In this document: piece after piece, positions 24,543 through 36,549 of the stretch
How positions within the stretch are numbered: the first letter of the stretch is position 1
How the letters are laid out: each line of letters begins with the position of its first letter
Origin: Armillaria gallica
Taxonomy: Eukaryota > Basidiomycota > Agaricomycetes > Agaricales > Physalacriaceae
Direction: 5' to 3'
Length of the DNA stretch: 64,000 nucleotides
NCBI GenBank assembly: GCA_037576215.1
Contig: JBANDB010000007.1
Coordinates: 961,001-1,025,000, forward strand
The notes under the pieces: model-generated
What the model saw: only the letters and a program-made list of their open reading frames with translations
Databases searched by the model: none
What the model was told of the DNA's origin: nothing
Position numbers and translations under genes: made by a program

Positions 24543-26580
24543 ATGTCCAATGACAACCAGAAAGCCGACCAGATTGCGTTGCACTTCTATACCAAGCTGT
24601 TTTACGTCGTTAGCGATGCTAGAACGACTGCTGAGTCGCGACTGCAGTCGAAGGTCGACAAATGGGTGTGTTGTAAATGGCTGTATGTCCCTGCAGAATG
24701 CTGACAGAGGTGTAGTTCAACCTGGAGACGCACGACTCTGATATGTTTCCGAAGAAAATTCGCGACAAGTACAAGTCAGTGTCGATGTCTCCACCACCAC
24801 CACCACTGGAAATTCAGGTCCTTCTGTCTGTGCCAGAGCTGAGCAGCAACCAGGTCCTTGTCTCCCTGTCGCCAGATTCATCTAGGCTGCAGATAAAGCC
24901 GACGCCCAAGTACATTCTGCTCGAGAGCTGGGTACTCGCCTTTAATACTCGCCGTATCAGTGAGGACGAGGGCTCAGAGGTGGCGCTGTCCACGGTGTAC
25001 AAGCATGGCATACCACTCTTTCGCAGCTTGTACAGTCTGCTGCGTATCCTCCCCACATGGAAACTGTGCAAGCGGCTCCGAAGACGCGGGGCAGGTAATG
25101 GAAACCTTAATATCCAATTGCGGGTACGAACACAGGCGCTAGGTGATTCCGGCCTCATTCTAGGCTTCGGTTTGTCCTCTTCACATTTCACGCCAAGTGA
25201 TGATCTCATCCTTTATCATCAGATGCGTCGCCAGTAACAGGCGCCCCCCCTCTTCCCAGCAAGATGCACGTGTTCGCGCCTGTGTCCCACCCCATGGGTA
25301 CGCTTTCGCTGTCTGCAACCTATCTGACGACACCCCATTTCCGGGTGGACGACTTGGAATCCCTCCTTTCATCGCGTTTTCTCTCGGAAGGACCAGAGTT
25401 TGTGCCGACACTCACCAAGAATCTTCAGCGGGACTCGATAACAGGCTCTCCAGGTAGCAGCCTTCCTATCCGGACATCCCTCCCTAGATCCCCCCCAATA
25501 AGTATCTCTATTGCAGACCGATTTGTCTTGCCTTCCTCTTCCTCACGGCCTCAATCGGTAATCAGTGGTAGTCCAAGAAACGTACCTCTACCTCCCGGTT
25601 CTACATCTGGGTCGTTCACCGATAACAACAGCCGACCGCCTTCTGGACTCTCCTTGGCAGCACGTTTGCGGAAGGAGAGCACCGGCCGAAGCAGCACCGC
25701 GGATCTCCCATCAGTTCCTCTTGCTATCCGTCGTCCAAGTATCAACCCCGTGCATCCGTTCAAGACGAATACTCTAGCATCTGCATCGCCTTCCGGTGGT
25801 AGCCTTGGAGGGAGTAGCGCCTCGTTTGGAGGTGGTGTAGGAGGATCGCTATCTTCTGTAGGGATAGCGAATTTGCCAATGCTAGGTCCTACGCGATCTC
25901 CAACGATGAATCGGCCATCGGCTCCTTTGTCACCTATAGGCCTCGCAAGCCGGGCTTCACCCCCTTTTGCGCCATCGAGCTTGCGCAGCGAGGAATCCGA
26001 TAGCCCGAAACAACCAATGCCTCCCAGGAAGCGATATTCAAGCAGTTTTGGCCATCGATATGCCCCATCATTAGGCGCAGGAAGTGAAGGCAGCGGTAGC
26101 GGGAACGAGAAAGTCGGGAGCGCGTCGTTTTTGAGCACGAATACAGATGACGACGAGATCTCGACATTTGTGCAGGATATCGACGCAAGGAAGCCATTGA
26201 GCGGGAGACACAGATTGCACTCGCAGTCTCCACGGCAGGCGTTTCCGGAACTACCCCCGCCACAGAAGGACGAAGGCGGGTTGCTGTTGAAGCAGGAAAC
26301 TATTTCACCACCGGGCGCTATGCTGACGAGTGAAGGGGAAGTGGACGAGAAGCTTCGGAAGATGAACGAAACGTTCCTTGCAAGCCTGGAAGGCCTAGGG
26401 GGGGTTGAGGGAAGCATTCGGAGGAAGAAGACTGATAGCCCCGAGAGCCGTGGGAGGGAAAGTCCAACTGGACTCGGGATGAGGGGATTTGTGCGCCCAA
26501 GGTACGGTTCGGCTGCGAGCCAAGGGTCGGAAGAGGTGATAGGGAAAATGGAGTTTGATGATGACCGCAGACGGGGGTGA
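24543..26580 (+). CDS. Autophagy-related protein 13
   Basis: Three exons, 24543..24665, 24716..25169 and 25223..26580, encode 644 residues with GT-AG introns of 50 and 53 nt. Residues about 8-220 form the Atg13 HORMA domain: KADQIALHFYTKLFYVVSDA opens it, LESWVLAFNTRR lies in the middle and LSLSATYLTTPHFRVDDLES closes it. The rest is a long disordered Ser/Pro/Gly-rich tail with RYSSSFGHRYAP near 463-475. An acidic patch plus STFVQDIDARKPL near 497-515 is the region where fungal Atg13 contacts Atg1 and Atg17. Atg13 is the nutrient-controlled adaptor of the Atg1 kinase complex at the phagophore assembly site and is held inactive by TORC1 phosphorylation. The tail is rich in Ser-Pro sites, consistent with that control. 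Confidence 0.95.
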
Positions 26581-28208
26581 CCTCCATTTTTCTCGTTGTG
26601 CTCGTGCTGGACTTGTGTTCTCCTATATATATTCCTCTTTATGCTCTCGTCCACCATCATACAACCTTGTCTTATATCATGTGTAGCAACGTATATGTGC
26701 CAGTATCTATTTCACGTCTTTTTCATATCTCACAGCACGTATTTACTAGTATCAATACCATCAGTCATCATCACGTCTCTAAATTTCTTGTCAGGTCTCG
26801 AAGTAACTGACTAATTGTGTTTTGAAAAATTGATGCTTTCAGAAACAAACTCAGCTTATGTTGTATATTTGTTCTTAGATGCAGGATGCGTGATGATGAT
26901 GCTGACGTCAATAGGAAGCGTCAGACTTGACTGAGTTGAAACGTTCGTCATCATCAACCAGAAGTGTCAATCCAAATAGCATCTGAAGCGGCCCATTTCC
27001 TCAAATTTAAGAATTTCCATCGGAAATTTGGTAGAATGATAGTGTGAATATCATACCTAGACTCATAAGCTTCAACGTCAAGGGCCCAGAGAGACGGTGA
27101 CCAGTCCAAATCATACCTGCATTATGCCAAGCATCGGATTTTTCAGCACAACTTACGTCAGATGTGCATGTGTCAAGTCTGATTGGTGCGTCTTTATTTT
27201 CTGGGAGCATGATCCTCCGGATGTGTAGATAGAAGTATCGAGGACAAAAATGTGCATTTTAGAAGAAAAAAAACTGAGATAAAATGGGAAGGAATTGCAG
27301 CTGGCAAAGTGCAAAAGGCATCATAATTGACTTCTGGTCAATCCATTGTAAGTAAAACTGAACTTCGACACGAGTTTAGTTTTCAAATACCGATGATCCC
27401 AGAGTTGTGCTCTGCCAGTCACTAGTCAAGCTTGAAGCTTGAACTGTCGAATGTGGATGCTCTCCATATATCCCAGTAACAAATTTGCTAGATGCGCACG
27501 ATACTAAGAAAATAGGAAAGAGTTTATTGAATGCAACAAAATATGTACATAAAAGTATCTAATTTTCATTGCTCCTCTGATGCATCGTCACATCTTCACA
27601 GAAAGAATGAAAAGTTTGGGGGTTGCCAAAAATTGCTATAAGCCGAAGCAAATAGACGGGTTCGGATGTATAATTTGCAATCAGCAAAATAACTGTACCT
27701 CGGTAAAGACCTCACAGGTGACAGTAAACCCTAGCACAAGAGATGAAGAAACAGATTGTCGGAAGCCGGTTTATATATGCTTCAGGAAGACGCACGGACC
27801 ATAACAGTTTATGGAAGGTTTCACGCAAATCTCTCATGCCGAGTTGCCGATGGAACAAATTCTCCAATAAGTCTCCTGCTCAGATTATTGCTTTGCAGCT
27901 ACTAGTCTAACATATGTGCAAATTACAGGTGCATCTTAAGTGGCTGGTGCCCTAACAAGTTCTCCAAGGTTCGTATCCAAGGAATATCTGAAACCGACCG
28001 AATGACCCGAACAATGGTCCCGGAACCTCTTGCTCGCAGTACCACAGTCATCCAGTCAATTAATGAGAGGCGATGTACGTTAACGTTTTTGAAACCCCCT
28101 TGTCTGCGAGTCTAGCTCGTGGTCAAACAATCGTAGAACAACCATAGAATGTGCAATGCCTTGTGTAGTACATTATGAAGTGACTAAGTTAACCAACCAA
28201 CGACCCGC
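26581..28208. other. Convergent gap between ATG13 and the Bre4-like gene
   Basis: This 1.6-kb AT-richer stretch lies between two 3' ends. It should contain both 3' UTRs. No coding frame with a domain is visible. Confidence 0.5.
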
Positions 28209-31200
28209 CTACGGCGCACGAAGCTCCGTCCTAGAATGTTCAAACTCGGCTTTCCATCTCATAAATCCTCTCAAGGGTACCTCCCCGCAGAGTGTCTTCG
28301 TTATGCGGTGAAGTTCATCAAGGGACTGCCCCGTCGTATAATCAGCAGAGCGTCGTAGTTAGATCAAGAACATACTCACATGCAATAGCTGATACACTGC
28401 AACCACACCAGCAGCGTAATACATATAGTCCAACGAGGTAGCATTCTCCAGCGTCAGTGAGTCCCGACTAGCATAGTTGCTTTGATGGTAAAACAGCTTC
28501 TCCAGAAGAGTCTCTGGAAGAACTTGATGCATTGGTTCGGCGGTGCGCAAGGACTGTGATACAAGCGTGAAAAGGCCCATGACGTCCGAAATCTACATTT
28601 AGCATTCAGTAAGTGCGCGCCAACGTTGAGAATGGAACGCACAAAGTTGGGATTTAGCACACCAGTATGATGGAGGAAAGTCACCCGCCAAGCGTCGTCA
28701 AGCTGCATAAGTGCACCTCCAAGCTAATCGAATAAAATCAAGTCAGCTTGAACAGATCAGTAACGAGAAGGACAGAACTGACCTGCGACAAGCTCGACAC
28801 CATTTCAATCTGCACCTCCACTAGCTGCACGTATTCCTCCCTCGGCCACTTGCCACGCAAACTCCCCTCCCACGTCGCTAGCTCTGTCAGCTCTCGTATT
28901 GTACGCATCTCCACCGAAGCTCCCATAACCTTGTCACGAAACTCCTTCATCCACTTTGTCTTGACTTGCTCTCCTTGCCGTTCATCCTTTTCTTCGTCAG
29001 AATTAACCTCCGATATCCACGCTGATATGAGGTGTCCGTAAAGATTCGACAGCGACGTTATCGATGACGCGTTCCGTAGACGTACGGCTTTTCGCCCTGA
29101 AGTCGGGGGCAGCATCATAACCACGAAAGATGCGCCGGAACCTGAAAAACTGAGCCAAGAAGAAGAAATGTATAGGTCGGACGCTTACCGATGACAACCA
29201 AAACCCAGCGCCTCCAGGCAACGGACCAACCTTGGCCTGTCGCGGATTTAATCGATGTATATCCTAGGACACCAGAACATAGACGTACCAGGGGTAGCCA
29301 GCTGGGTCAAATGCCCGTCTATCCACGAATATCCAACGACAAGGGCAAACGTCGCCTAGAAAAACATTGTGGCATGACTATTTCCCGGTTTTCGGAAGAA
29401 GGGAAGTATACTCACACATGCCAGAACGACCCCTTGAAGATACTTGTAGGGACTAAAAAGGCGAACGAACACTATAGGGATGAGAACGATGCCTACTGCG
29501 GCGGCGGATCCGTAGACACTCCCGCGCGACTTGGCATTGCCTATGTGGAACGATGAGAAAGGCAAAGGAATCCCTTCGCACTGATAATAACTCGCCTAGA
29601 TACCAGGCCAGAAGACCGGCGACGAGACCAGCGAAAGTACCAGTCAAACGGATTACCAGACTAAAGAGGTTAACCGGTAAGAGAGGTAACCGAAAAAAAC
29701 CAAGACCACCCACTTGTATATCTGATCTGCAGCGTACAGATTGATCATTGTTTGAGCCATGATGAGTGCCCTATGTGATCACCGTCAACCTATGAATGGC
29801 AACAAGAAATAAAGGTACCATATGCCTTTCTCCCTATAGTAAAAGACTATAAGAATTCAAAGGTTAGTGGTAAAACAAAGATATGCAGCGACCCAGACAT
29901 ACATGCAGAAGATCGCACTACACAGGGAATCCAAAGAGCGATAGAAATGAAAATATATTTGAAGGCAAACTGCAATATAAGTGAATCAATAGCAAATTCA
30001 GCCAAGATAGAACGTACGATAGCTTCCGGGGTCTCCATCCAGCGATACACGGCAGAAATGTAATGCATGACTCTCTGGAAAGAATTGGTTGGTGGCCTGC
30101 TATCCGGGTCGCGTCCTGCATAAAAATCATCAATACCAAATGCATAAATCAGCAGACCCCGTATTTCACGCACGATGGTCCACTTCCAGCTCCTCCGGCG
30201 CATTCCGACCAACAGCATGGGGCGACACGTCTTCCCCAAACACGCCATTCGTCTGATCACCCTTCGCTGAAAGGATCTTCCACAGCTTTCTTAGCCCCTT
30301 GGGCGCCCACAGCCTATTAGCCTTTCTCTTCTCCATGGTGTCGCTTACAAGTGACATCAATCCCAGCGTGGCCTCCGCCACGTTGATCATCGTCGTCGCA
30401 AAAACGTACGATACATACAACGAACGAAGTGGCAGGGTCTGGCTCCCTATGATGAGCTCGGGGTTTTTAAGGATGGGCTTGAAAGGGTTGATCAGAGCAA
30501 GTCTGTTGGTCTTTTTGAATTCACCAAGGGTGGACTGCAGTTCCTCAATGGCTTTATCAAGCTCCACCCGCGTCTGCGCGTCCATGTCTGCGTTACGACT
30601 CCAGCGATTTTTGTTGATATGGTTCAACGATTGCTTGACCACTTCGATGCCGTTCGAGATGGTTTGTCGGAGAGGACCTGTAGAACGGTCGATGATGGGA
30701 AGGACCTCAGATACATGGACCTTGTGCTCGGCTTCGATGGCATCGTTACGCTCGTGGAATCGTCGAACAAGATAGCCGTCGCTGGTATCGAGGATCGTGG
30801 TGGTAGAATCAGAACGGAAGCGCTCGAAGAGATGCTGAGACATGCAGATGAGTTGAGAGAAACTCTGGAGACCGGCTGGGAAGAAGGATCAGTGAGCCGT
30901 ACAGCAGGACAGGTAACTGGGAGGTACTGACCAACTCGAGTGACAAGTGCAAGGAGGGGTTCCAACAGATCTAGCACGTCATCGCCATTCCATCTACCGT
31001 AACTGAATTCCAAGTGGATAAAACGGGACGTAGCCATAACTGCCAATGAATGAGTATTTTTTTGATTTGATGGACAAAAATGGATTTACGTTGTTGCTGA
31101 GAGAGTACGACTGTGGCCCTAGCCGCCTTGCTCTCCTTGATTAGAGGTGAATGTTCAGAAATGAGGTGTTCTGGCGGGGTACGCAAGACTTCGTCCTGGG

Positions 31201-32363
31201 TTTCCACTATTTCTTTCAGGCGGTCTAGTTGTTCCAATATGTCGTTAATAAGTGAGTGATTCATGCTTTCGGGGAAGATAAATATGGTCGTCAAAATTGC
31301 AATGGCCATATAACAAGAAACTGATATGGCCATCGAATTCATTAAGGTGTAGCGAGCGGATGGGAATAAAGGCCCGTAGGTCTACGAACAAGTTAGCTTC
31401 TACTCTCGAGCTCGAGAAAGGGGGGGGATGACTCACGGCAAAAATATCCACTGCAGTGGAAGTGACATATGTCAGGTGGGTAAAGGAAAAGAGCGAAGCG
31501 AAAGCGTACTTGCAATAGTTCCAAAGATGCTGAGGAATATCAGAGTTGGCGCGTACGCACGGAAAAGACCCATCACGAAAGCTCCGAGCCCCAGGAAGCA
31601 CCCATACACTACTGAAGCGCTGCAGAGGAAGATATGGGCCACGGATTTACATTCAAAAGATACATAGGCTCACCGAGTATCCAGAAATACTCCGTGATAA
31701 ATTGCGGTGGTTTTCGCTAGGGTGGGATTGGCTTGAAAGACCGGATTAGCTGCTATGCTGTGCAACAGTCGCTCAGCGGTGATGGGGAATAGTAGACTTG
31801 CTACTAACCTTGCATTCAGAACGGCCATCGACGCTTGTAGGACAGATGGATCTCGGGATTCATTAGCCGCACGCATAGCAGCTGCGCCGATACCCCATCC
31901 CAAGAGAAGCCCGACTTCAACGGTGGTCATGATCTGTAGGGTATAAGATGCGGGGTCGCCGTGAAGTAATGAGCCACTCACAAAGAAAAAGAGTTGAACA
32001 GGTAGGTAGGGTGGCACAAACAAACTTGTCAGTAGCGCAAAGAATCCACTTGAGATAAGGTTAGCTTCACGGGAAATATAGGACAAGGTCGTCGACGTAC
32101 GCAGTACCAAGCGTTCGGAGCGATGCATTCGGGAGCATGATCAAATACGCCGCCCAACAAGCTACACATGATCTAACCATCATCTTCCACGACCTCTTCG
32201 AGCGTAGGTTCTTTGAAACCCATGTGGGAAGGTATGACCACACAGTCGGCGGGGGCCTTGTCTTGAGTGGCGGAACAGGAGGAACAGGAGCTGCGCCTTG
32301 TTGCTGTTTGCGTGAGGACGCGAAGGACTGAGTTGAAGGCGAGACCTTGACTGTACTCGCCAT
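28209..32363 (-). CDS. Bre4-like multi-pass membrane protein (DUF2421 / aromatic-acid-exporter type)
   Basis: Twenty-one exons: 32363..32101, 32048..31982, 31933..31809, 31757..31674, 31619..31510, 31450..31437, 31381..31090, 31039..30932, 30875..30174, 30115..30018, 29969..29903, 29846..29819, 29770..29714, 29660..29596, 29540..29416, 29355..29289, 29236..29189, 29141..28783, 28723..28643, 28592..28380 and 28325..28209. They give 1029 residues. After a Pro-rich cytoplasmic start, an N-terminal helix bundle follows (LPVQLFFF, VGLLLGWGIGAAAMRAA, FLGLGAFVMGLFRAYAP). A long cytoplasmic loop comes next, then a second helix bundle (LVIRLTGTFAGLVAGLLAWY, GIVLIPIVFVRLFSP) and a C-terminal DUF2421-type region. 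Fungal relatives include S. pombe/S. cerevisiae Bre4-type proteins linked to brefeldin A sensitivity. The substrate is unknown. The intron 29541..29595 has a GC donor, and one exon is 14 nt. Confidence 0.93.
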
Positions 32364-33884
32364 GGCGGTGGGGGTTCAACTAGGAGAACGAAATGTGGAG
32401 AAGGGTTGTAATATATCTCCTTTTTCGGAAGATCGGGTCGAGATGCATGTAGGATGCGTGCGTTTGACTGTTGAGTCCCTCGAGGTGACCGTACATGACC
32501 GACACCGAGTAACTATTCAGTCAGAGCCGCGGCTTTCACACGGCGTTTTGTGTAGAATAACACAGCCACAACACCGTAACCCCCCGAGGTAGCGTCCCTT
32601 AAGTTTTAACAGTAGTTGGTATCCAAATCGGAAAACCATGGGACGACTGGACGTGATGCTGAAGGGCAGTAGGGCACTTACGTAGCAACCGGTCAGATGC
32701 GAACGGCGGAAGGGCTGTTGAAGATTTTTAGTCTAGCCTTCACCGGTCAATAAACAAAAGGAATCAATTGAGATAAACGTCGGACACTGGAACCGGGTAA
32801 GGCACCAGCATTCTTCGTCGGGAAACCATCACAGCATCACCGCAAACCATGGATATAACAGTGAAACAGCAATGTATATTCCTGAGGAAGTATATGAGTG
32901 CGGCTGAAGGTCGGTGCTTCTAGGGTACTTGGGACCGATGTGTGTTAATGAAACCAGACACGCATAATACAAAACTCATGATTGCCTGCCCGAGCTCGCA
33001 TCACTGGTGAATGAAACTCAGTATGAATTCCATAATATCCATAATAGCTCAGTATATAAAAAGGAGGCACCTTGCCAGGACACGTCGGATCACCTACCCA
33101 CGAACATGCTTCAGGGTGGTTGCTTTGGGTCTTGTCTTGACCGAAGATGAGGACCACGATGTATGTCAATTCCTGACACGTAACCGTATGCTGGTCGGTG
33201 TCAGTTCAACACAGTCGTTGCCGCAATTATGGGCAGAAAAGATGTGTTGATTCCGGCGGCAAACTGCGCTACTGCGCGTCTTTGATCTGTAACTGGCAGC
33301 GGTATCGATGAGTTGAAGCTCATTCGAGGCAGAGACGCATACGCACCAGTAGCAATTGGGTACCAATTATACAGATAACTCAGATAACTATCATGATGTA
33401 AATATGAAAGGCATTTCGGCGATATCTTCTCTAGCGGAAAATGGTGTTGGTGTTGGTACCGGCACAACATCCTGATAGGGAACGGCCGGGTCCACAGCCC
33501 TGACATGGCGAACCATCCGCACACCGTGGTAATCACACTATCGAGTGCGTCTTGGAGTAGAGACTCCTCATGGAGTGCATCGGAGAAAGCCTAAGGCGAA
33601 CAGATCAGGAGGAGGAAGCGAGAGATACACAAGCTAGTACCTAAAAAATAAAAACGAACTGCAAGCACCAAAGAGTGCTGGCGTCGAAGCCCACCATTTC
33701 AAGAAATGGCGAAGCACGCAGCAGCAGCGGTGCTCGGGCCTATGAAAACCACAAAATGAAAGCTCCAGGGCTCAACAAGGACCAAAGGTTGCGATTTTGG
33801 CCATTTATATCCGAATTGGCCTTAAGGTTGTCGCGGTAAATCTCGCGTCGAGCCCGTCGTACCTACCGACGCGGCCCACCCCTT
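32364..33884. other. No gene recognised upstream of the Bre4-like gene
   Basis: The left edge should hold the promoter of the Bre4-like gene. The rest shows short frames only. Around 33780-34060 the sequence has scattered TTTTGGCCA and CCGAAxTTGG words, some inverted relative to each other, hinting at an old element without clear ends. Confidence 0.35.
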
Positions 33885-33917
33885 GGCGGCGGCGGCGGCG
33901 GCGGGGGGGGGGGGGGT
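33885..33917. repeat. GGC-repeat running into a G-tract
   Basis: A run of GGC trinucleotides passes directly into a homopolymer of about 14 G. It is the most extreme low-complexity tract in the window and could fold into a G-quadruplex on the plus strand. Its exact length may be affected by sequencing slippage. Confidence 0.9.
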
Positions 33918-34479
33918 CAAATATCCTAAAAAATCAAGTTTAAGTTCTGTCCGAATTTTGATCTGGGTTGACTGCCGGCTGGACCTGTTCGTCTGGACTT
34001 TTGGCCAGGCTTAGACCGTCAATTTGGCCAAAACCCGTCCGAACTGGGCTCAGGGTTCATAGGTTATGATCCGGGGTCCTGCTCGAGAGTGCCGTCGTGC
34101 TCCTCCCTAGGCCCAACAATGTCGAAGGTATATCCATCAGGAGGACGTGGTAGAAGAGATGGTTCTGCTGTTCTGCTCAAGCGGTGGTCCGAAGGGATGA
34201 AGGCAACGCACGCACTGGTAGGAAGAGTATCTGAATCCAGTTGAATATGAGCGCATCTCGACCCATATTGAAGTCGTCATCGATACGAGGTCTCGTGTCG
34301 AAGCCTGCACAGTTGCAGAGGGCATGAGGGGATTAGAGAGAACATGGTGGTTGAGAAGTAGTCTCGTAAACCAGAAACCGATTTGTATGAAGGTAAGTCG
34401 TTCAATATTAATGGTGAAGAGGAGCGGGATCAAAGGAAAGGACCGAAGAGGGTCTTGACAAGCTTCTGGTTGCACAATC

Positions 34480-34680
34480 CCCGAGCAAAAGTAGATCGAC
34501 GGTCAACGAGCTTTTCCAGGACGGAAATACCATGCAAGGTAGATCTCGATGTTTCAACAAGTGCTAGCGCTGGAAGATTTACTCTGGTTGTGTTGGAAAT
34601 GAGAAGCACGGTTTTGGTGAATCCAAAAGTGTAGATATTCCTGACTTGGTAGGCGTCCGCAGTGAGCAGGGGAAGAAGGT
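34480..34680. repeat. Degenerate repeat family, copy A
   Basis: This shares an ordered set of words with 54785-55005 and 57546-57805: a GATCGACG-GCTTTTC block, then GATCTCGAT, then a GCTGGAAG-TTTACTC stretch, then TTGGTAGGCGTCC. Similarity to copy C looks like roughly three bases in four by eye. The minus strand gives a leucine-rich reading (VNLPALALVETSRSTLH) that could be a decayed F-box/LRR protein, but this is not certain. Confidence 0.6.
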
Positions 34681-35180
34681 GCTGGCGGTATAAACAAGGT
34701 ATAAGTTGCTTTACAAGGTGTAACACTAGAACGGAAGGGATATGAAGTAACGTGACGCAGCGGCAATGCCCGTGTCACTGCCCATCCCAATCGGTAAAGT
34801 GGGTAAAGTAAACTCCCTCGACTCATGGCCTTCCAGCGGCTTCCACAACGGCACTATCGCCTTTCCTGGATTCTACATATTTTGAATCAGTATGAAATGT
34901 CATGAAGGACGAAAATGGTTGCACATGAATGGGAGCCTCGTCTACCCGACTCTACTTGGACTCTACCTATGATTGTACGTCAGTTGTCAGTTGAAAGTTT
35001 GCAACGATCTATAATTCTTACCATTTGTGTTTTATGAGATGTTTTTTATATGACAACTACAATGAGGAGATATTAGAAATGGAAATCGCTTAGCAAGTAA
35101 CTCAAGGGATCAAAAATCGGGCCGATCTTTCATCACATGATCGCCTGTGACGCTTACAACGGGTTATACATCCTCGACAT

Positions 35181-35196
35181 TTCTTTCTCCCCTACC
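35181..35196 (+). promoter_or_regulatory. Pyrimidine tract just before the TAL1 start
   Basis: TTCTTTCTCCCCTACC lies 3-19 bases upstream of the TAL1 ATG. Such CT-rich leaders are common before strongly expressed fungal genes. Its role here is inferred. Confidence 0.35.
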
Positions 35197-35199
35197 ATC

Positions 35200-36549
35200 A
35201 TGACGACCTCTCTCGATTATTTGAAGCAAACTGGTACTGTCGTCGTCTCTGACTCTGGCGACTTCGAATGTTTGTCTTTCATGAATGCTGCTGCGAAATA
35301 CCACTGATGATGTCGACGATGTAGCCATCGATGTCTACAAGCCACAGGCAAGCTGGCACAATGCTAGCGGTTCTCGGTATGCTGACGAATTCATTGCAGG
35401 ACGCGACAACCAACCCATCACTGATCTTGGCTGCGGCTAACAAGGCCGGATATGCTCGTCTCATTGACGCTGCTGTCGCCTTTGGCAAGTCTAAGGGTGG
35501 TGACATCAACACCCAGGTCAATGCTGCAATGGATAGGCTCGTGAGTATGATCCGAATTGTGTGGTGCTCTGTGCTCATCGTGTTCGTCATCATTAGCTTG
35601 TCGAATTCGGCAAGGAGATTCTCGCTATCATCCCGGGCCGGGTTTCCACTGAGGTCGATGCTCGTCTTTCCTTTGACAAGGAAGCCACAAAGGCCAAGGT
35701 GCGCAATGTTTGCCTATACCACTATTCCCCCTGACTTTTCCCCACTAGGCCAAGGAACTTATTGCCCTTTACGATTCAGTCGGTGTCAAAAAAGATCGTA
35801 TTCTCATCAAAATCGCCTCAACCTGGGAGGGTATCCAAGCTGCCCGGGAACTTGAACGGGACGACGGTATTCACTGTAACCTAACCCTCCTCTTCGGATT
35901 TGGTCAAGCCGTAGCTTGTGCCGAGGCCGGTGTCACACTGATCTCCCCTTTCGTTGGCCGAGTAAATAAACCTTCTATCCGGTATCGATTGATCTCACGT
36001 CCGCACAGATCCTGGATTGGTACAAGAAGTCTACTGGCAAGACCTTTGAGGGTGACGAAGACCCTGGTGTTATTTCCGTCAAGAAGATTTTCAACTATTA
36101 TAAGCAGTATGGTTACAAAACCATCGTTATGGGTGCCTCTTTCCGTAACGTGCGCATCCGGCGTTCGCTTCAACCGTCGTGGGTATACTTAAAGATGCAT
36201 ATAGACCGGAGAGATTAAAGCCTTGGCCGGTGTCGACTTCCTGACCATCTCGCCTTCCCTTCTCGAAGAATTGAAGAAGTCAACGGAGCCTGTCCCCAAG
36301 AGACTCGATTCGGTTGCCGGTGAGTTTTCCATACAACTCCCCTCACGTATCATCTGACGCACGTGTGCTGCCGCAGCTGCCAAAGCCAAGGACCTTCCCA
36401 AGGTCACTTACATTGACAACGAGCCGGAGTTCCGCTGGGCACTCCTCCAAGACCAAATGGCCTTCGACAAGTTGCACGAAGGTATCAAGAAGTTTGCCGA
36501 GGACGGCGAGACTCTCAAGGCCTTGCTCAAGTCTAAACTTTCCGCTTGA
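35200..36549 (+). CDS. Transaldolase
   Basis: Eight exons (35200..35269, 35325..35347, 35400..35540, 35597..35698, 35749..35961, 36009..36149, 36205..36319, 36377..36549) encode 325 residues, normal for the family. Transaldolase moves a dihydroxyacetone unit between sedoheptulose-7-phosphate and glyceraldehyde-3-phosphate in the cytosolic non-oxidative pentose phosphate pathway. Signature sequences are DATTNPSLI at the start, [13 protein letters not shown] with the Schiff-base lysine near 133, [26 protein letters not shown] and MGASFRN. The intron 35348..35399 has a GC donor (CAG|gcaagc) and is forced, because YKPQ must join DATTNPS. The second exon is only 23 nt. It is single copy here, with no pathway neighbours. 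Confidence 0.98.

Noticed and set aside
25551..26660. 369-codon minus-strand frame opposite ATG13
   Set aside because: It is the mirror of the Ser/Pro/Gly-rich third exon of ATG13. Codon bias of the real gene keeps the reverse strand open.
30299..30930. Plus-strand frames of 158 and 103 codons
   Set aside because: They lie antisense to the 702-nt exon of the Bre4-like gene and have no motif of their own.
33780..34060. Possible inverted-repeat element around the G-tract
   Set aside because: Only scattered words such as TTTTGGCCA are inverted. No defined ends, length or target duplication could be found.
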